A DNA stretch of 64,000 nucleotides from Acanthaster planci (GCF_001949145.1 NW_019091484.1:234642-298641), one strand, 5' to 3'; counted from the first letter of the stretch, positions 1-15,200 are shown. Made by a program: numbers and translations. Notes: generated from the sequence alone by a model not told the origin.

Positions 1-112
1 ATTCCTACACCTCGAGTGCTTGCATGTGTTCCTACATGTACTGGGAGGTGATAATAATGTTTGTGTCATTTTTCTTGATGCAAGCCTTTTGTTTTACTGT
101 TATTACTTACAG

Positions 113-216
113 GTCTTTAAACATGGACCAGGAAGAGAAGGAGAAGAATTTACGTGAAGACAAAGACCCTACTGCCCAGGGCCAAAACCCCAATGTACCA
201 GTCACAAGTGAAAACG
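113..216 (+). CDS. SPPL3: SPPL3 exon (hydrophilic linker after TM1)
   Basis: Acceptor TTACAG at 107-112, donor GTAAGG at 217. It starts with the last base of a codon and ends with one base of the next (g|tg = Val). It reads [17 protein letters not shown]..., aligning with the SLNMDFENQDKEKD stretch of vertebrate SPPL3; the second half is not conserved. The upstream exon is outside the window. Confidence 0.88.
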
Positions 217-3200
217 GTAAGGCATTTGCTAAGCTAAAAAACGGTTGTGGGTGAGTGTAGTTGTACGCTGTGAAATAATATACTGATATGTCAGGGGTGA
301 ACATAATGCACAAGGATATCCTGGTACATGTAACTGATGTGGGTCAAATACTAGGGTTTGAGACCCTGTTCAAACATGGAGTTGGGAAAATTAAAAGTAC
401 ATGTAGTAGTTGTGTTGGTTCCAGCTGTCGGTCATCATTGGGCCCGATGGAAGAATGTTCTACAAGCTTAGGCTGTAATCCTGAGCAATTCACGAGAGAG
501 GAAAAGAAGATTTTGATTGTGCTCTGCATTGAGAAAGTAAGTGGCCTCAAGAGGGGCCATTTACATGGTTCGCTAGCTGGAACTCAGATGGACTTTGTTG
601 TGTACAGAGGTGCTGTTTGTAGTGGGAAATTGTCAAGTTGTAAGATGCGCTCAGGATTGGGAAACTTGCTTGTTTGGGGGGAAAACGCCTGATTATTTGG
701 GCAGCTTCTGTGTTTTTGTTGCGGAGGGATAAATGTTTGTCTTTTGTTTCATTGTGTGACAAATACAGCGAGAGGATTGTGAAAATGCATTGTATTGATC
801 ACAAGGTTTCAATGATGAACCATGTTTATACTAGGCCATATTTTATTGAATTGTCAAGTAGAATACATACATACGTAATGTGTTGGGCAAAAAGCAGCTT
901 AGCGGTATGTCAAATTACCATATGTGATATTGATTACAAGTTCATTTTTGCTTGAAAATTTGGAGATTTCTGTTGGATGCTGTGTAATAAGTGGAAAACA
1001 TTTAAAGCAAAGACCACCCAAAAAGTCATTGAAACTGAACTGTGGGCAAGTACAGTAGAACGCTCCCGTAACAAACATGCCGGGCTCCACGCTGAATGTT
1101 CGGTACAGCGGTCGTTTGGTATAGCAAAATTTACTGCCGAACGTTTCGTTGCCATGTTGAGTAGCGCCCTCTCTTGTCTAACTGAAGTGCACCCTCTTGT
1201 GATACCATGGTTCACTGTTTTCGTGATGTTTTGCCAATGCATTCACGTTTATGATTTCTAAAAATGTATCTGTTAATTATTTTTTTTTCTTTATTAAATC
1301 CTAAGTTACAAAATTGATTTCAAGTTTATCCTAAAAGTCGCGAAGCTACCACTCAGGATCTATCTCTGATGCATGCCGTGGCGAATCTCGGTAGCTTGTG
1401 TATCAGCAGCGCCCTCTTTAGACTAATGTTGGTGCAATGCCACAATGCGCATGCGGTTTTCTTCGGCACCCGATCGATCACGCGGAGTCGCAAAACCAGT
1501 GTCCATTCAATTCCATTGGCAGATTAACCGTGCCTGCCCTGACCATCATTAGAAGACGACTTTGAACATGTGTGGACCAATGTACCCAGTTTCTCCGCTA
1601 GTTATTTACAATTAACTCTTCAACAACTAGTGGCCACTTGTCACTCTCCTACATAAAAATCGACTGTTCATCAAGTTGACGTTCGGGAATTACAAATGGC
1701 AACTGCATAGTGTTGGATAGGTTTTGTGCACAAATTATTGGGAGCCAAGGACGATGTTCGGTACAGCCGAATGTTCGGTAGAGCGGTGTTCAGTATAGCG
1801 GCATTCCACTGTACATGAAGAGAAATTGTTTCACAAATGTCAGTGGCACTTTCTGGCATTCCATCATCATGTGTTTTAGTAGATCGTCAATTGATTTTTC
1901 ATTGTTGACATTGTTTGTCGAGATCGATATTGGTGATGCAGCTTTGGGTGATAGCCACACTTGAGAGGTGTTGAAAGTTTGGCCAGAACAGCTGTCCGTT
2001 TGCGCCGACGTTATCATTGTGACATTTTTTACAATGCCATACATATGACAGTCCGGTTTGAAATTTGGCTTTAATACTTGGATTTTCAGGGCAGGAACCT
2101 TGTTCTTGAAAGGGCAAGGCAATTTCTCATTTGCAAAGGGCACAAAATCAACTTGTCCTTGGGGACATTTCAGTGAGCATTAAGGCAAGACCTGGGGCAT
2201 CAAGGCAGTTGCCTCTGATGCTTCTGCAAAGTTCCTACCCTGGAATTTAAGAACAATACTAATTGTCAATGACTTCTTGTCTAGACAGCAATGTCTCATG
2301 TATTACATGTACATGCACTGGTACATTTATAATCAATACCAAATGTGATGCATAGGTGAATAGAACCTACAGATTACAGCATACTGTGTACATGTGTACC
2401 CATATAATTTATGTAATCCTCTGTTGGCAAATTTAAAGTGGGTTTCAGGAACCATATACATGTACCGGTATGTTAGTCACTCACTGTTCAGCCTACAATC
2501 CTCATTTTTCTCAATCTGTTGGTCTATGTCATCTTTTAATGATGGTAAAATCTGACCAATGCATAGCACTGCTTTCCCGAAGAGGCACTCCGATTAACAC
2601 CAGTCAATGACATACAAGGGGTGCCTCAGACAGCTGCCAACCAACACCCATCTGCCCATCTGCGCATTACATGTACCGGTACATGTAGAGAAGAGACAGT
2701 GAGAAGCAGTGACAGTTTTAGGATCGTGACTGGCTACTTTGTGCCATTGTACCTTGCAGTATTCATTCATTCTCAGTATGATGCCGTTGTCCTTGACCTT
2801 TGTTGTTTGTCAGTCACCCTGGTCTGTCCATTCCGGAGCGATGTCTGTGTTCATTTTTAACAGTCTGTTGGCTTGTTGGCCATTCGTTGAGTCATTTTTT
2901 TGTTCGTTTTGAACAAATTTACAAAGCATGCTTAACTTCCACTTTTACATTGTGTCACTGTCTTAATATTACAATTTGTTCTCACAGTTTTCCCACATTT
3001 AATAACAATAATAATACTGTTTACCGAAAATGGGTCACTTGGGAGACATTCCCATAAGAATGTGCACAAACTTTACTGTCCCATAATTAAATATTCCCTA
3101 ATCTGATCTGAACCCTAATCCTAATCTATCATCTCTCGAAATTTGGACGGTAAAATTCGGCTTCCTTCTGGTAGCTTGGGCATTAGGGAGACATTGAAAT

Positions 3201-6200
3201 GTCCCCCTAATGACCGATGTCTCCCTAAGGTCGAAAAATATACCACAAAATGTCTCCCTATTGACCCATCTGTAAGAATAAGGGAACATTTATATTGTGC
3301 TGATACTGTACAAATATAGGCCCGCTCAACTGTGCATGACAGTACCCATCATTAGCTGGAAAAATAAATGTCGTTGAATTCAGTAATTAGAATAGAAAGT
3401 TGAATTTTGTAAAACTCTTATTTCATTTACCACACATAAACGTTTGTGAAGGTGGGAAACCCATTTAAAGCCAGTGTGTTTCGTTGTTAATTAGCCTTTA
3501 AATTTTACCCCGGGGGGTACTGTAAAATTATTTGGGTGCACAGCACAGGTCATGTGCTCGACAAGTTTGTTTGATATATCATCTATAGACCTGCGCTGGT
3601 ACATTTACATGTACAAACACTTGTGCATGTTTCTACCTTTACATGATTGCACATACAAAATTTGTTCTGTAGTGAGTTAACATACAGTACAGGGCTAATG
3701 GTGACGTTTCATGATTCTATTCACGTACATGTGTGTATTTAGAAAAATATGTGATTGGTTTGGAAGACAAAACAAAAGAAATTGGAGCCTGAACTTTAAC
3801 CAGGTAAAATTATACTGCAATATTCCAATTATATTTTTTTCTCACGTGCAAATGTAGTATATTGTGCCACATTTCTATAAAACCTACCTTTGGCAATATA
3901 CTAAAAACCAACCAGAATCCTGCCAGTATCAATTTCAAAGGAAAAATCCTATGTTGGATTATGGTTCATGAGTCAGCTGAAGTCAACCCCAAAGTACCGA
4001 CGACAAAAAAAAGAAAGAAAAAGAAATCATGGTTAAGTTTTCCTACCATTATGCGAAGGATTTACTGACCTTGTGGACTGTATAAAATGTGTAAAATTGA
4101 TAGTCCGAGGAGCAACAGGGAGCGTTGCTTTTCAGGAGCTGACAGCCCAGGATAAATGCTCTTATTGTGGTGTACATGTACATGCACATACATGTACTGT
4201 ACTGATACTGTTGCTGTCATCCATCTTGCCTATTAAATAATTGCCATTGTTGTTACTTCCTGCCACATTAGCCTACATCCTGCTAAGACTCCTGTTTTGT
4301 TTTGTTTTTGTCGTGAAAACCATTTATTTGCGCTGTGGAGTTTTAATGAGCTTCCTAGGGAGTGAGGCAGCAGTATACAAGGTCATCTGGCCTGACGCTA
4401 CTTGTACATGCTCACTACATCATTACATGGGTGAATTACAAATTGCAGACAGACCATCAGGGTATGTTCAGGTGTCAAGTAGGGGATAATCGGAAAATAT
4501 TAAGTTACCCCTCTGTCTGAACGCTCTAATCTACCTGAGGTGGCGTAAGTTACGGCACTACATGTAAGTTGGTGCAACTTGGACTCCCAAAAATCGATGG
4601 ATTAGTGTAAGTTGTGCCAAAGACAAGCATCTCCTCCCCTCCCCGCCGCAAGGAGCCGCAAAATAATATGTGGACAAACTGACCTTACTTCCTGGTGTAG
4701 TTTGTTCAGTTTGACCCGATGCATAGGCTACCAGTCCATCACAATGCAGCGTACTGGGCAGAGACACATGCATATATACTGAAGTGACTTAATTAAAAAT
4801 ACCGTTGACTGATTCTGGTGTTTTGATCGGCTGTGAAATTTTTTTTAACTTACACTACGAATAAATTACCATGCAAAAGAAGTTACGTTTATGTCCCCAT
4901 ATACACAACGTCGCAGGGGACGTACCCACTTTATATATCCTGCGAGTGCTTTGTTTTTAATCCAAGTTTCTGATGTGAACCCTTTTTTGCCAGGATAACT
5001 ACGCATGTGCTAGTTGCTGCATACATTGTAGACTGTTTTCAAGACAAAGTTGAGAGGAGTGTTGGTTTAGGCAAGCGCTTACCGATGTAACACTTGTCCA
5101 GATTTCACAAAGACCATTTTAAAAACGACTTGACCCGCAGACTTGACTCGGCTTTTTGCCAAAACTTGATGTTCAATTTTGCTCCGTGCTTTACAGCGCC
5201 ATGCTGTAACAATGAACTGTATTTTGACTTTGACACCAAAGTAAACCATGACATGCATTGTCTGCATGGATGTGCCATCTTGAATAAGCCTGCTCAAGGA
5301 ATAGTATATTTGACAGCCAACCTATCTGCTGCGTTGATGCATGGAGGAAGGAACGGTATTCTGAGGCTGCATTTTTCCTGCCAGCGCGCTTTTCGTTGAA
5401 CTTCCGTCAGGTCTGGAGGTGCGTAAACGTTGCGTTACCGCAGTGGGTCAACTTGAGCCACTTTTTTGGTGTGGTACGCCGGGTGGTGCTTGCGTAACTT
5501 CCTTGTCTGAGTGAGAGCATGTTTTGGATTATGCTTCTTATCTAAACTCGGCCCCAATTCAATTAAATGCAGATCAACATTTGCCATGTCTGAATTTACC
5601 CGTAGTGAAATTTGCTGACAAGAAAAACAATTTTATGATTAAAAAAAAAAATTTCTAGGAAAGCACCGGCACAACCGCTGGGGATGCTATGCCCTCTAAC
5701 CCTAATTAATGTACATATGTATTGGTTGTTTAATATCTGCACAAAATTTCAGGAAATTTCTTGATTTTTGCCCAAGAGCACCGAGAATGATGAATCAGGT
5801 TACACAGGGCATAATGACACACATGATTTATGAAGGTATTTAGTCTATGCACAGGTACTGGATACATCTATCTACAGGTATCATCTGACACATCTTGCTG
5901 CATACCGTCTGCATGCATTCGTCCACCTGTGCTATCTTCTCTTTTGGGCAGCTATTTCTTGCTTAGCATCCAGTGCAAAGTAAAGCTGTCTGTTGCCATT
6001 GTCACCAGATGGAGAGTATTTGCAAGCTGCTTTGGCCTTACTCCCGAACAGTTTTTGACAAGTATTTTATAAATGTACATGTAGCGGGAACCAAGCATGC
6101 TATCGGTTGTGATACCAAATCACGTTCACGTGCATTCAACCATTTTTTTTTTTTGCACTAGGCTTCACAGTACAGGCAGGATCTGATGTGGTACTGCATT

Positions 6201-9200
6201 GAAGAGGTTTTGTTTTCATACAGGTTGTGGTAGCTAGCAGTATAAACTTGGCACTCACAAGACCTTGTACTTTGTTAAGGTCACACATAATGGTTACAGT
6301 AGCCTAGGTGTAGTACTGCGGGGTACTGGGGAAATAGGTGTTGTGGTGAACTTTCAGCAGTCCTGCAGTGCATGCTGTCCTGCGTGGGGCCAGCTGCCAT
6401 ATTGCATGGTTTGTGGTCATGTACATGTACATGTACATGAACTGGTATTTGGGTACCAGTGTTTGCGTACCGGTACATGTACATGTATATGCAGCAGTAC
6501 ATACATGTACATACTTATACATATAGTGTCAACAGAATAGGCACCACAGGGAAAGGACACGTACCGTGTATGAGTGATAAAGTCATGTGATTTCTGCCTG
6601 TCTTTTGGGTGTTCAAAGTGCTTGCATTGTGCATTGTGTCAGTAAAGAATAGCCAATATGTGTACTGATAACACTTCTGAATCGTTACAAGTACTTTTGG
6701 GGGGTGTGTGTGGGAGGGTGTGTGTGTGTTCAAACAAGTCCATGTTTTTTATATACATGTTTTATTTTGAGATGGCCTGTGCCATTGAGAGTTTCATGAT
6801 AGGAAACTTTTAAATTGGTGCATACATGCAAAACTAAAAACCCGGACCTACTCTCCATATCCAAACTTGCATGTAACTGATGATGGTCACCACAGCAATT
6901 AGTGTTCTGTGGAAGATCTGATGACTAGTTCATGATATAAGCCTTGGCCCTGTAATTTGTTTTTTTTTCTGTGATCTGTTACAAAATTTGTCTTATCATG
7001 TACCTGTAGGCCATACAGTTTGTATTTGTGGTTGAAATTGACAGCATTTTCTGAGTAATTTGGGGATTATTTCATTTGTACCGGTAACATGTAATTTGGG
7101 TATTGAAATCTTAATTCGTAAATACCTGGGACAGTTTTTCTCTTCCTATTGGTCAAAATGTGTCATGTGACTGTGCGTTAACAATTGATAATGCCCGCTG
7201 AGAAGTGATAGTGTCTGCTGCGTAAATCACACGCTGGCATATGACTACCCTCTGAAAAAAAAAAGGGATTCATGAATGGGAAAAATATGTGCTTGGCTAG
7301 TCTTGAGGAGAATGGACGTGACCATGCATGCTGTTCGGGCATTTTCAGCGTTCATTCTCCTGAGCCGGTCTTACCAGCAAAGCACATACCAGTATTTATT
7401 CCCTTATTTGAAGTTTGTTGTCTGACAACAAAAAAATTAACAAAAATAAAAGAACCAAAATCTCAACAAAAACTATATTAAAGGTTTGTTTATCTACATT
7501 TGTAGCAAGTTTTTACCCCCAGTTTTGTTCTGATATGGGTATTTCGGGAAAAAAGAAATGATAAATAATTAACCCAGTACATACTGGCTATGTTCACTCT
7601 CAACCTGCGTCATTACCAAGAATGTTCCCAAGCCACATGTCTTATCCACTACCTGGGACATTGTATCCACCTGGAAAATCTGCAGTTTTTCCCCCTCTCC
7701 TAAAAAAAAGAAAGAAGATAACGGAAAAGCCAATAACGACCATCACTTAATACATCCCAAACCGATGCCAGCTGTTTTGATGGCAGCGGCATTGTCTTCA
7801 GTAAAGTGGCTATTATGATGGTAATGAAAGTGAGAATGATTTTTTTCCTCTTGTTTTTTTTCTCCCTGCAGTGCACAGTATAGATACAACTCAAGCCATG
7901 TTTCTACCCATCGGAGCTTCCATCTCCTTGCTCGTCATGTTCTTCTTCTTCGACTCCATGCAAATGGTCTTTGCTGTTTGCACAGCAGGTTGGTGTTTGA
8001 CCGTTGATCAATCAAGTGGTTCTCTCAGAAGTTGGTTGTTTTTTTAACTACAGAAAGGAGGAGGGTCAGACTTCAGTGTTTGATGGGTCAGAAAGGTCAA
8101 GTTCAGAGTTAATGGCTGTGGACTTCAGATGTCCTTGCCTTGTCCTAACCTAGTGTCAAGGCATTCATGTGCGATCATTAAATGTTAATCCATAGACTGA
8201 ACTACATGTATTCAGCATGAGGCCTCGATAAAAACGGGTTGATGGAGGCATTTATAGTAACAGGTTTTGAATATCACGAGCTAATCCCTTTGTAATTGCT
8301 CAGCTTGCAGTTGAATCCGGATTAGGAAGGCTAGTGGTGTCCCGAACCTTGTTCTCTTGGTATCGCTCTGTTCTGAGTAACCTGGATCCTTTGTGTTGCC
8401 TTGTGTTTACATTCCAACATGCGTTGGTCCTTGCAGGGTTAGAGCGAGATGACTTTGCTGGTTTGTCAACTCGTTGAACTTTCCAACAAAAGCAGACTTT
8501 GTTGCCAAAATGACAAGGCAGAAACACATGCCCTCCTCCATAGGCCAAACAGATGATTGATTAAATTCATCATTGTGTAGGTGAAAGAAATTGGAACAGA
8601 AAAAAGATCTTGAAGCATTGCTATGAATTGTTAGTTAGTCGGTCTTGGAAGCGGTATCTTTTTGGATGCACAGCACTACTGTCATTGCTTTATCACTTAG
8701 CGACGAGAAGATTGTGGAGTCGCAGAATAAATATATATTGATTGAGAGAGGACCAGATCGTGATAAGATATAAACTTTTACCCCAAAAAAGCAAAAGTAC
8801 ACGCATCTACTGGGCCGGGTGATGCTCAGCCTGGTTTTGTGTACCCAACTCCCCCACCATTGAAAATAAAAGCCATTTGACAATATGGCGTGGCAGCTCT
8901 GTACTTTGAAGAGGACTCAGGGTTGCGCCAGTGGAGAAAAATATGGCATGGTAGAAGGGAATATGATGCCAGAAAGATGGGGCATGCATCCAACTTCCTC
9001 TCTTCTCATAAAAAAAACCTAGCTTTATGTCCATCCTTGTGGATGTAGACGGGGAGAGGGTGTAAGGTATCAGTTTGCATGCAGCGACTGAGATGGTTAA
9101 GGGGGACGGGGCACACAGTCATACTCACATACGTGTAAGGTCTCACTTTGGTCTGAACCGAAACAAATCATTGCGTTTGTTTTCAAGGGGTGTTAGAAAT

Positions 9201-12200
9201 TCATTATTGACATCAGAATATGTAATAGGTAAAAAATCAATATAATCAAAAGTGCATGGGACTTGTTATCGCAGCAGTGAACCATAGTGCGAAGCTACCG
9301 GTAGTGCCATCGGTGAGTCTGCTTTTGGGACCAGGGTTCTAACAAAGATCTCAGGAACAAGGTTGATGTCCCAGTCCGTGTCATTGTACATGTAAACTCA
9401 GTAGAGCTCTGTAGAGTTTTTACTCGCTGTTTAGGCTGACTATACCATGCACTTGACCTGTGACTTCCTAGTGCATTCTAGATGTAGAATCCAGCTGTGC
9501 ATTTTGACCTCAAACTGCTTGACAGACCATGCATGTCAGCCAAAGATGTCTTCTAATGAGATCGTCTGGCAGCATCATGTGACCTGGTCATGTGACCTTG
9601 ATTATTGCTGCACTCCCCTTCAAAAATGTTAGTAGAAAGTCATACCACATGCAGTCATACTGCATAAATGAGTCGCTGAGTGCAAGTGCCAACCAGTGTA
9701 CCTTTACACGTTAAAGTAGTTCGTCTACCTTTTCAGATATTCTGTCAGTGCACCGAGTGCCCACAACCTGCGTAATTGATGGCATTTCCTGGGCAGCATT
9801 GATTATAGAACAGTGCAGTTTCAGGCTGATATATGAGATTGCCACAGAAAAAGGGACTATCTGTTCATCAATGAGACAAATTCCGAAACCTGTTACAGGA
9901 TCTGATAATTGCCAGCTTAAGACCGGCATTTTCCAAAACCCATCAACTCTTTTGGGTCCCTCATTTTTACAATATTGTGCCTTGTTTTCTTTCTCTTGGG
10001 TCCAGGAGGGTTCCAGCAAGGGCAAAGATAATTCGTTACGAATATTTTTACTTACTTGTCTGATTACTGTTCTCTTTTTCTTCACAGTATTAGCGACTGT
10101 AGCCTTTGCTTTCCTGCTGTTGCCAATGTGCCAGTATTTATTAAGGCCGTGCTCCAATGGAACAAAGTAAGTCTTGGATTAATTGGAATTTATTGTTCAT
10201 ATTTCATTCCTTTAACATCAGACCTAACACAACAAGTACTGTACTTTGTACTTCTTGCAGACTATGCATGCGATTGAAAATGGAAGTGTTTCCTACTTGT
10301 GAGATCCAAGAAAGAACACAGTTGCATTATGCACTCTGGCTCGTACATGTACAGCCCATGCAAATTGTGCAGAGTGGGCGCGACTAATTTTTCAACTGGA
10401 TGTGCACAAATTTACAGCATCATCATGTGAGGGGACTTCAGCTGAGCAGAGCTTGCTCGGACATGATCAGCTTTTGATCTGCTATTCATTGAAGTACATG
10501 TACATACAGTATGCCACCTGAACTGTCACATTCGGTGTCAAGTACGCATACCTTCACTCAATTGTAAACTGAGTTTACGCTAATTGTACAATGTACCGGT
10601 ACATGTAGATATGTATAGCACAAATGGTTCTGTATGCCGTCAATGTTAGTGTACAGTACTTTATGTTTGTGTATCGTGTGGCTGTTTGAGAGAGTGCATT
10701 TGCATTTTGTTCAGACAAACAAGGGAAAGAATCAGAAATGTCTGATGCTGGTTTTACAATTAGTGTTGAAGTGCGTGTCAGTCACATGTACAGCGGTGTT
10801 CTGCTTTTTTCGAAACCCTTGAGGGATTAGGCATCCCAGTAGTATCCATTGTAATAGGCACGACAAAAATGGAACATGAACTTGCTCTGATGATGTCACC
10901 CATGACCTGTCCGAATTCAAGGAGTCATGTCTGAAAAAAGAATGCAGTGCAGAGGTGCTCGCTGAGGGTTGAAATGCCCGCAGGTCACACAGTTGATCTA
11001 GAACTCAATCCTCATGACACCTCAGCTACCCAAACCCTCTACTCTTTACAACGGTCTAGACCTATCGATGGTTGTACCTGCTTCTTACACCTCACCTCAT
11101 CAGAGATGGGTCCCCAGTCCGCATTCACACTGAGTGGTCCTTTGATGATAAATTCATGGTGTGACCGCCCACCCTTCATCCTTTTACGCAATATACCTGC
11201 ACTCCCGACCATCTGTGCCCATTCTACCCCATTAACCGACTTCCATCTTAATTGTTTGTGTTAATAGTCATTCTACCATGAACATGTATGTCTATGTTAG
11301 GGACCACTGATACACATAAGCAAAACTGTAGTGTCAGATACATGAATACGTTCATTAAGGCCATCTTGCATTTGCGGCGAATCTATACCAAATTACAGGA
11401 TGATAAATTGAATATTTGGTTAAATTTTGGCCTCAGGGTGATGCAAATGTGTCACATCGGGACCCAAAGCTTTGGCCATAAACAGCCCTCGTAGTACAGC
11501 CTATGTTTTGACCCAAGTTGATTTTCCCTGTGTAAAGAAATGCACTCTCTTGCTTCCAAAATGTGCTAATGGAGAGAAATTCTGGAGTCGCAGCGGTGTT
11601 GGCTATGTGGACATGACCGTGTAGTTAAATCGGCACTATGTTTATTTCCTCTGCACTGTATAAACCATTCAGAGAGAAATCGTTGATGGTTGACAATATT
11701 CAGATTCTGATGATAATATCTACCTTTTCATTGAAAAACTTTCAATAAATGAAAAAAAAAAGAAAGGAATTCGTATGCAAAGTGTGTCGAATAATAAAAG
11801 GGGTTTTATCCAGCTCACAGAGTCTGTGGCCTTTATTGGCTGTGGTCTTGCCCTTGAAATGTCCTAGTGAATATTTGCAAGGGAAATTAGCCTCACCTTG
11901 CGCATTATTAGAATTCCAGCCATTCCCAGGATGATCCCAGTTGCTGCTGATTTCCTGACTCTCTGCAGTACATTGTATCTTGTTTTAGAGAAAATCTGGT
12001 TTGCATTTTCTGAAAATGCTTGTTTCCTCTTTATAATGAGTGGGCTTTCAGTTCTGAACATTGCATAAAAGTAAATTCAATCATACAAGGCTGTAATGTT
12101 TTATCATTTACTAATGATTAATCTCGTTACTTTTCTGCCATCTAGAAGCACCATTTTTTCATTGATTCTTAAGTCTAATGTGTGCTCGATCAAACTGCTG

Positions 12201-15200
12201 GTGCTAATGAGTATTTCCTTGAAAACTCAGTACTCATACGTGCACCATAGACTTGAAATATGCAAGTCATTGAAACTAATTTTGTAGGTAGCAGCAATGA
12301 CTGGGACTTTGATGGACATGTACAAGGTCAATGATTTCAATGTGGATAAAAATTACTTCAAAAAAGTCCACGAAAACCAAAAAGGATACATTGTACCACT
12401 TGAGACCGATGGCTGCCTTTTCTGCTCCCTTTGCAGTAGACCCACATTTCATTTGGTCAGTACATGTACATGAATTAGCAGTGATACACAGGAATTCATT
12501 TCCTGAAACAATGTCCAATCTTTTGTCGAATCTCCTTCTGCATTTGTGTGCAGAAAATTACAAGCAAGCTGAGCAGATAAAAGAAGCCTCCGAAAACCAC
12601 CTTGTTGCTTTTCTTCCCCCCCAAAAAAACCCCCACAGAGACACATATTGGGGTGAAATGCTTTGACATTGCCGCCTCTGTTCACCGGTGTGTCTAGACA
12701 ACCCCCATGTTAATCGTCTACAGCCCACGAGATCAAGCGCCTTGCATTTCCTTCCTTGCCGATACGAGCCAACGAGCATGTTGGATAGGCCGTACTAATG
12801 ACGGACTCTTGCTTGCCATCTGGACCTTGGATTTAGATGATAACAACGCTTTCCTCCTATCCATTTTGTGTGAGTGTGTGTGTCAGTGTGTGCTTTTCTG
12901 CGCCATCTTACCAAGACCAGAGAAATCATGCTACTGTAGTTGAAGCAGCGGCGTGAGTTGAGCTGCGCGGTATTGAAGCCTCACGTCTCAGGGGAATGGC
13001 AGAATAAATAGTCAGTCGAATGAGAGAGTCAGGGAAAAGGCATTTAGCCTTTTAGGTTGTGGGAATCAATGGGCAATGAGATTTAAGATTACAGACAAAC
13101 CAGATGACTGAAAGGTTTGGAACCTGCGGCCTTTAGGAAGTAGATTCACATTAATGAGGAATTGGTACATGCACATCAAACCACTCTCCTAATAAGGAAA
13201 TTCTAGAAGGCTCTCTTGATAACAAACTTTTTTTCAAAGACCTCCAATAGACTGACCTCGATAGTACTGTGCATGCTCACCATGAGAAGGTTCTTGTTCT
13301 CCCTAGAAATGTATAAAAGAAAATAATTATTTGCAATTTTACTCGCTTTCTTTGGGAAGCACATTACAATTTTTTGGAATACATAGGACGGAAAATTTAA
13401 TGCTTGCATTATACAGCGTAACTTGTCGAAGAACCGGATATCATGATTGAAAAGCAGCTTGGTGTTTTTGTTGTCTTGAAAAATCAGTTTTACTTGATAT
13501 CCTCCAAATCTTCAAACGTTTTTTTTTTTTCTGAACAGGATTTCTTTTGGATGCTGTGGCCGCTTCACCTCTGCAGAAATAATGTCCTTTTGTCTTGCTG
13601 TCATGCTGGTGTTCCTCTGGGTCATGACTGGCCATTGGCTGCTCATGGATGGTAAGTCATGAATAATTATTCAGGATAATGAGTTATGAATAATGTAAAT
13701 TATGAGCTACCGGTAGATGACTGTGGCTGGCTGTTGGATGATGTGGAGGGTTTTGGCATGAATATGAATGACTTGCTGTTATCCATTTTATACAGCTTTC
13801 TTTCCTTTGGGGTTTGATGGAGAACAAGTCATGGATTTCTATGAAAGTACTAGTATGGAAATGAATCAAGAGCAGCTCTGTGGTTGAATTGGTCTGGCAG
13901 TTGAATGTTTATGGTTAACAAGTCTGGACTGTAAACTCATGAATTACAGCTGTTCCGAGATTAAGCTCTCTCTGTCCGTGGCAGTGAGTGGATGTTTGCA
14001 AAATCTAAGTTATGAAAATTCACCACATGTATTAGTGAATAGGATAATCTACAATGCTTTGAACAGTCATGTCTGGCCTTAGACATGAAAACCCATAAAA
14101 TCCCATTCATAAGCATGTAAACAAAACACTAGGGAACATTATGTTTGTAACCTCATGTGCAGTGCGATATGGTCGATACTGTACTTTGGGCAGCCAATGT
14201 TAATGAGACTGTTGATTGATGTAATATGCAGTTCAAGGAACCACATCCCAGAATCTCATTCAAAATGGCATTTAATGTGTTTTAATGTGGCGATGCCAGC
14301 TGTTCGTGGGTTGTTGTGTTGGCAGTGAACCGATCTAACATTTCCAAAATTGAACATCAACCGAAAATAGCGGTTCTGTTTCAGACACAATAGCACTGCA
14401 AATTGGGCCTACGTAGACAACTTGAGTCCAAAGTTGAAGAAATGTTTTCCTTGTCCCAGAATGATTGTACCGGTATCTCCCAGTTTGCTGTCAATATGAA
14501 AATATGTGTATGAAGCAAAGTGGGAAGTTGTCGTTTGGTGATTGAAAAAGCAATATCTCCTGCTGATATCTCTTAAGTCTCTCATGTTGCTACTCAACAA
14601 AATGAACACTCCCAACCCATATGGCTCTTTTCAACCAATGAGGGGGTGCTTCTGCTCGAGGTGGACGGATACTACGCTTACAGACAATAATGCTTCATAG
14701 TTGTTGGCTCATTCATGAGTTAAGCGATGGTTCTGAAGGGGATTGAAACTGCTGTGAGACAGCCCCAAACTCAAAGCTGGCCAAACTGTTTTGACCAAAT
14801 TTTCCTAATAAAGAGAATCGTCCTCACAGTATGGTTAAGGCCAGGACGCATCAGCCAAAATGGGTTCGCACTGGTTTAAACTGAACCACAAGATTTAAAT
14901 GCAAGTAACCTGATAGGGTCTGCACAGTGGCATTACATACCCAGTGGCAGTGATCTTCAAGATTCAGTCCATCCTCAGTTTCTGCTAGAAAGGGCACTTG
15001 TGCATTGAATCTTGGAGCCGTTTACTGAAACAGGTCAACAACTTGAGAGATAAGCAGCCATCTTGGTTCCAAAGCTCAACCCGCATATCTCAGTAGACAC
15101 TTTTGACTCGTGTTTCTTCGCAATAACAATCAGTCGTCCGACTTTGTTCTGCCATTTTCCTATCTGTTAGCGACGTGTTGTGCCACGCAAATCAACTCAC

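Larger units (their letters stand above)
217..7871 (+). other. SPPL3 intron (7.7 kb)
   Basis: No coding exon recognised. It holds the pogo/Tigger-like element at 1053-1811, an inverted-repeat block at 3030-3269, TACATGTAC-rich microsatellite DNA at 6419-6525 and a TG run near 6705-6730. The rest is low-complexity or unique-looking AT-rich sequence. Confidence 0.8.

Noticed and set aside
288-692. 134-codon plus-strand open frame in the first intron
   Set aside because: No domain, Cys/Ser-rich stretch from low-complexity DNA, no supporting signals.
4510-5520. Possible large inverted repeat with AAGTTACG arms
   Set aside because: Only about 8 bases match well between the two ends, and there is no flanking duplication; not better than chance by eye.
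9711-10157. 148-codon minus-strand open frame
   Set aside because: Antisense shadow of SPPL3 exon 10088-10166 and its flanking intron; no similarity of its own.
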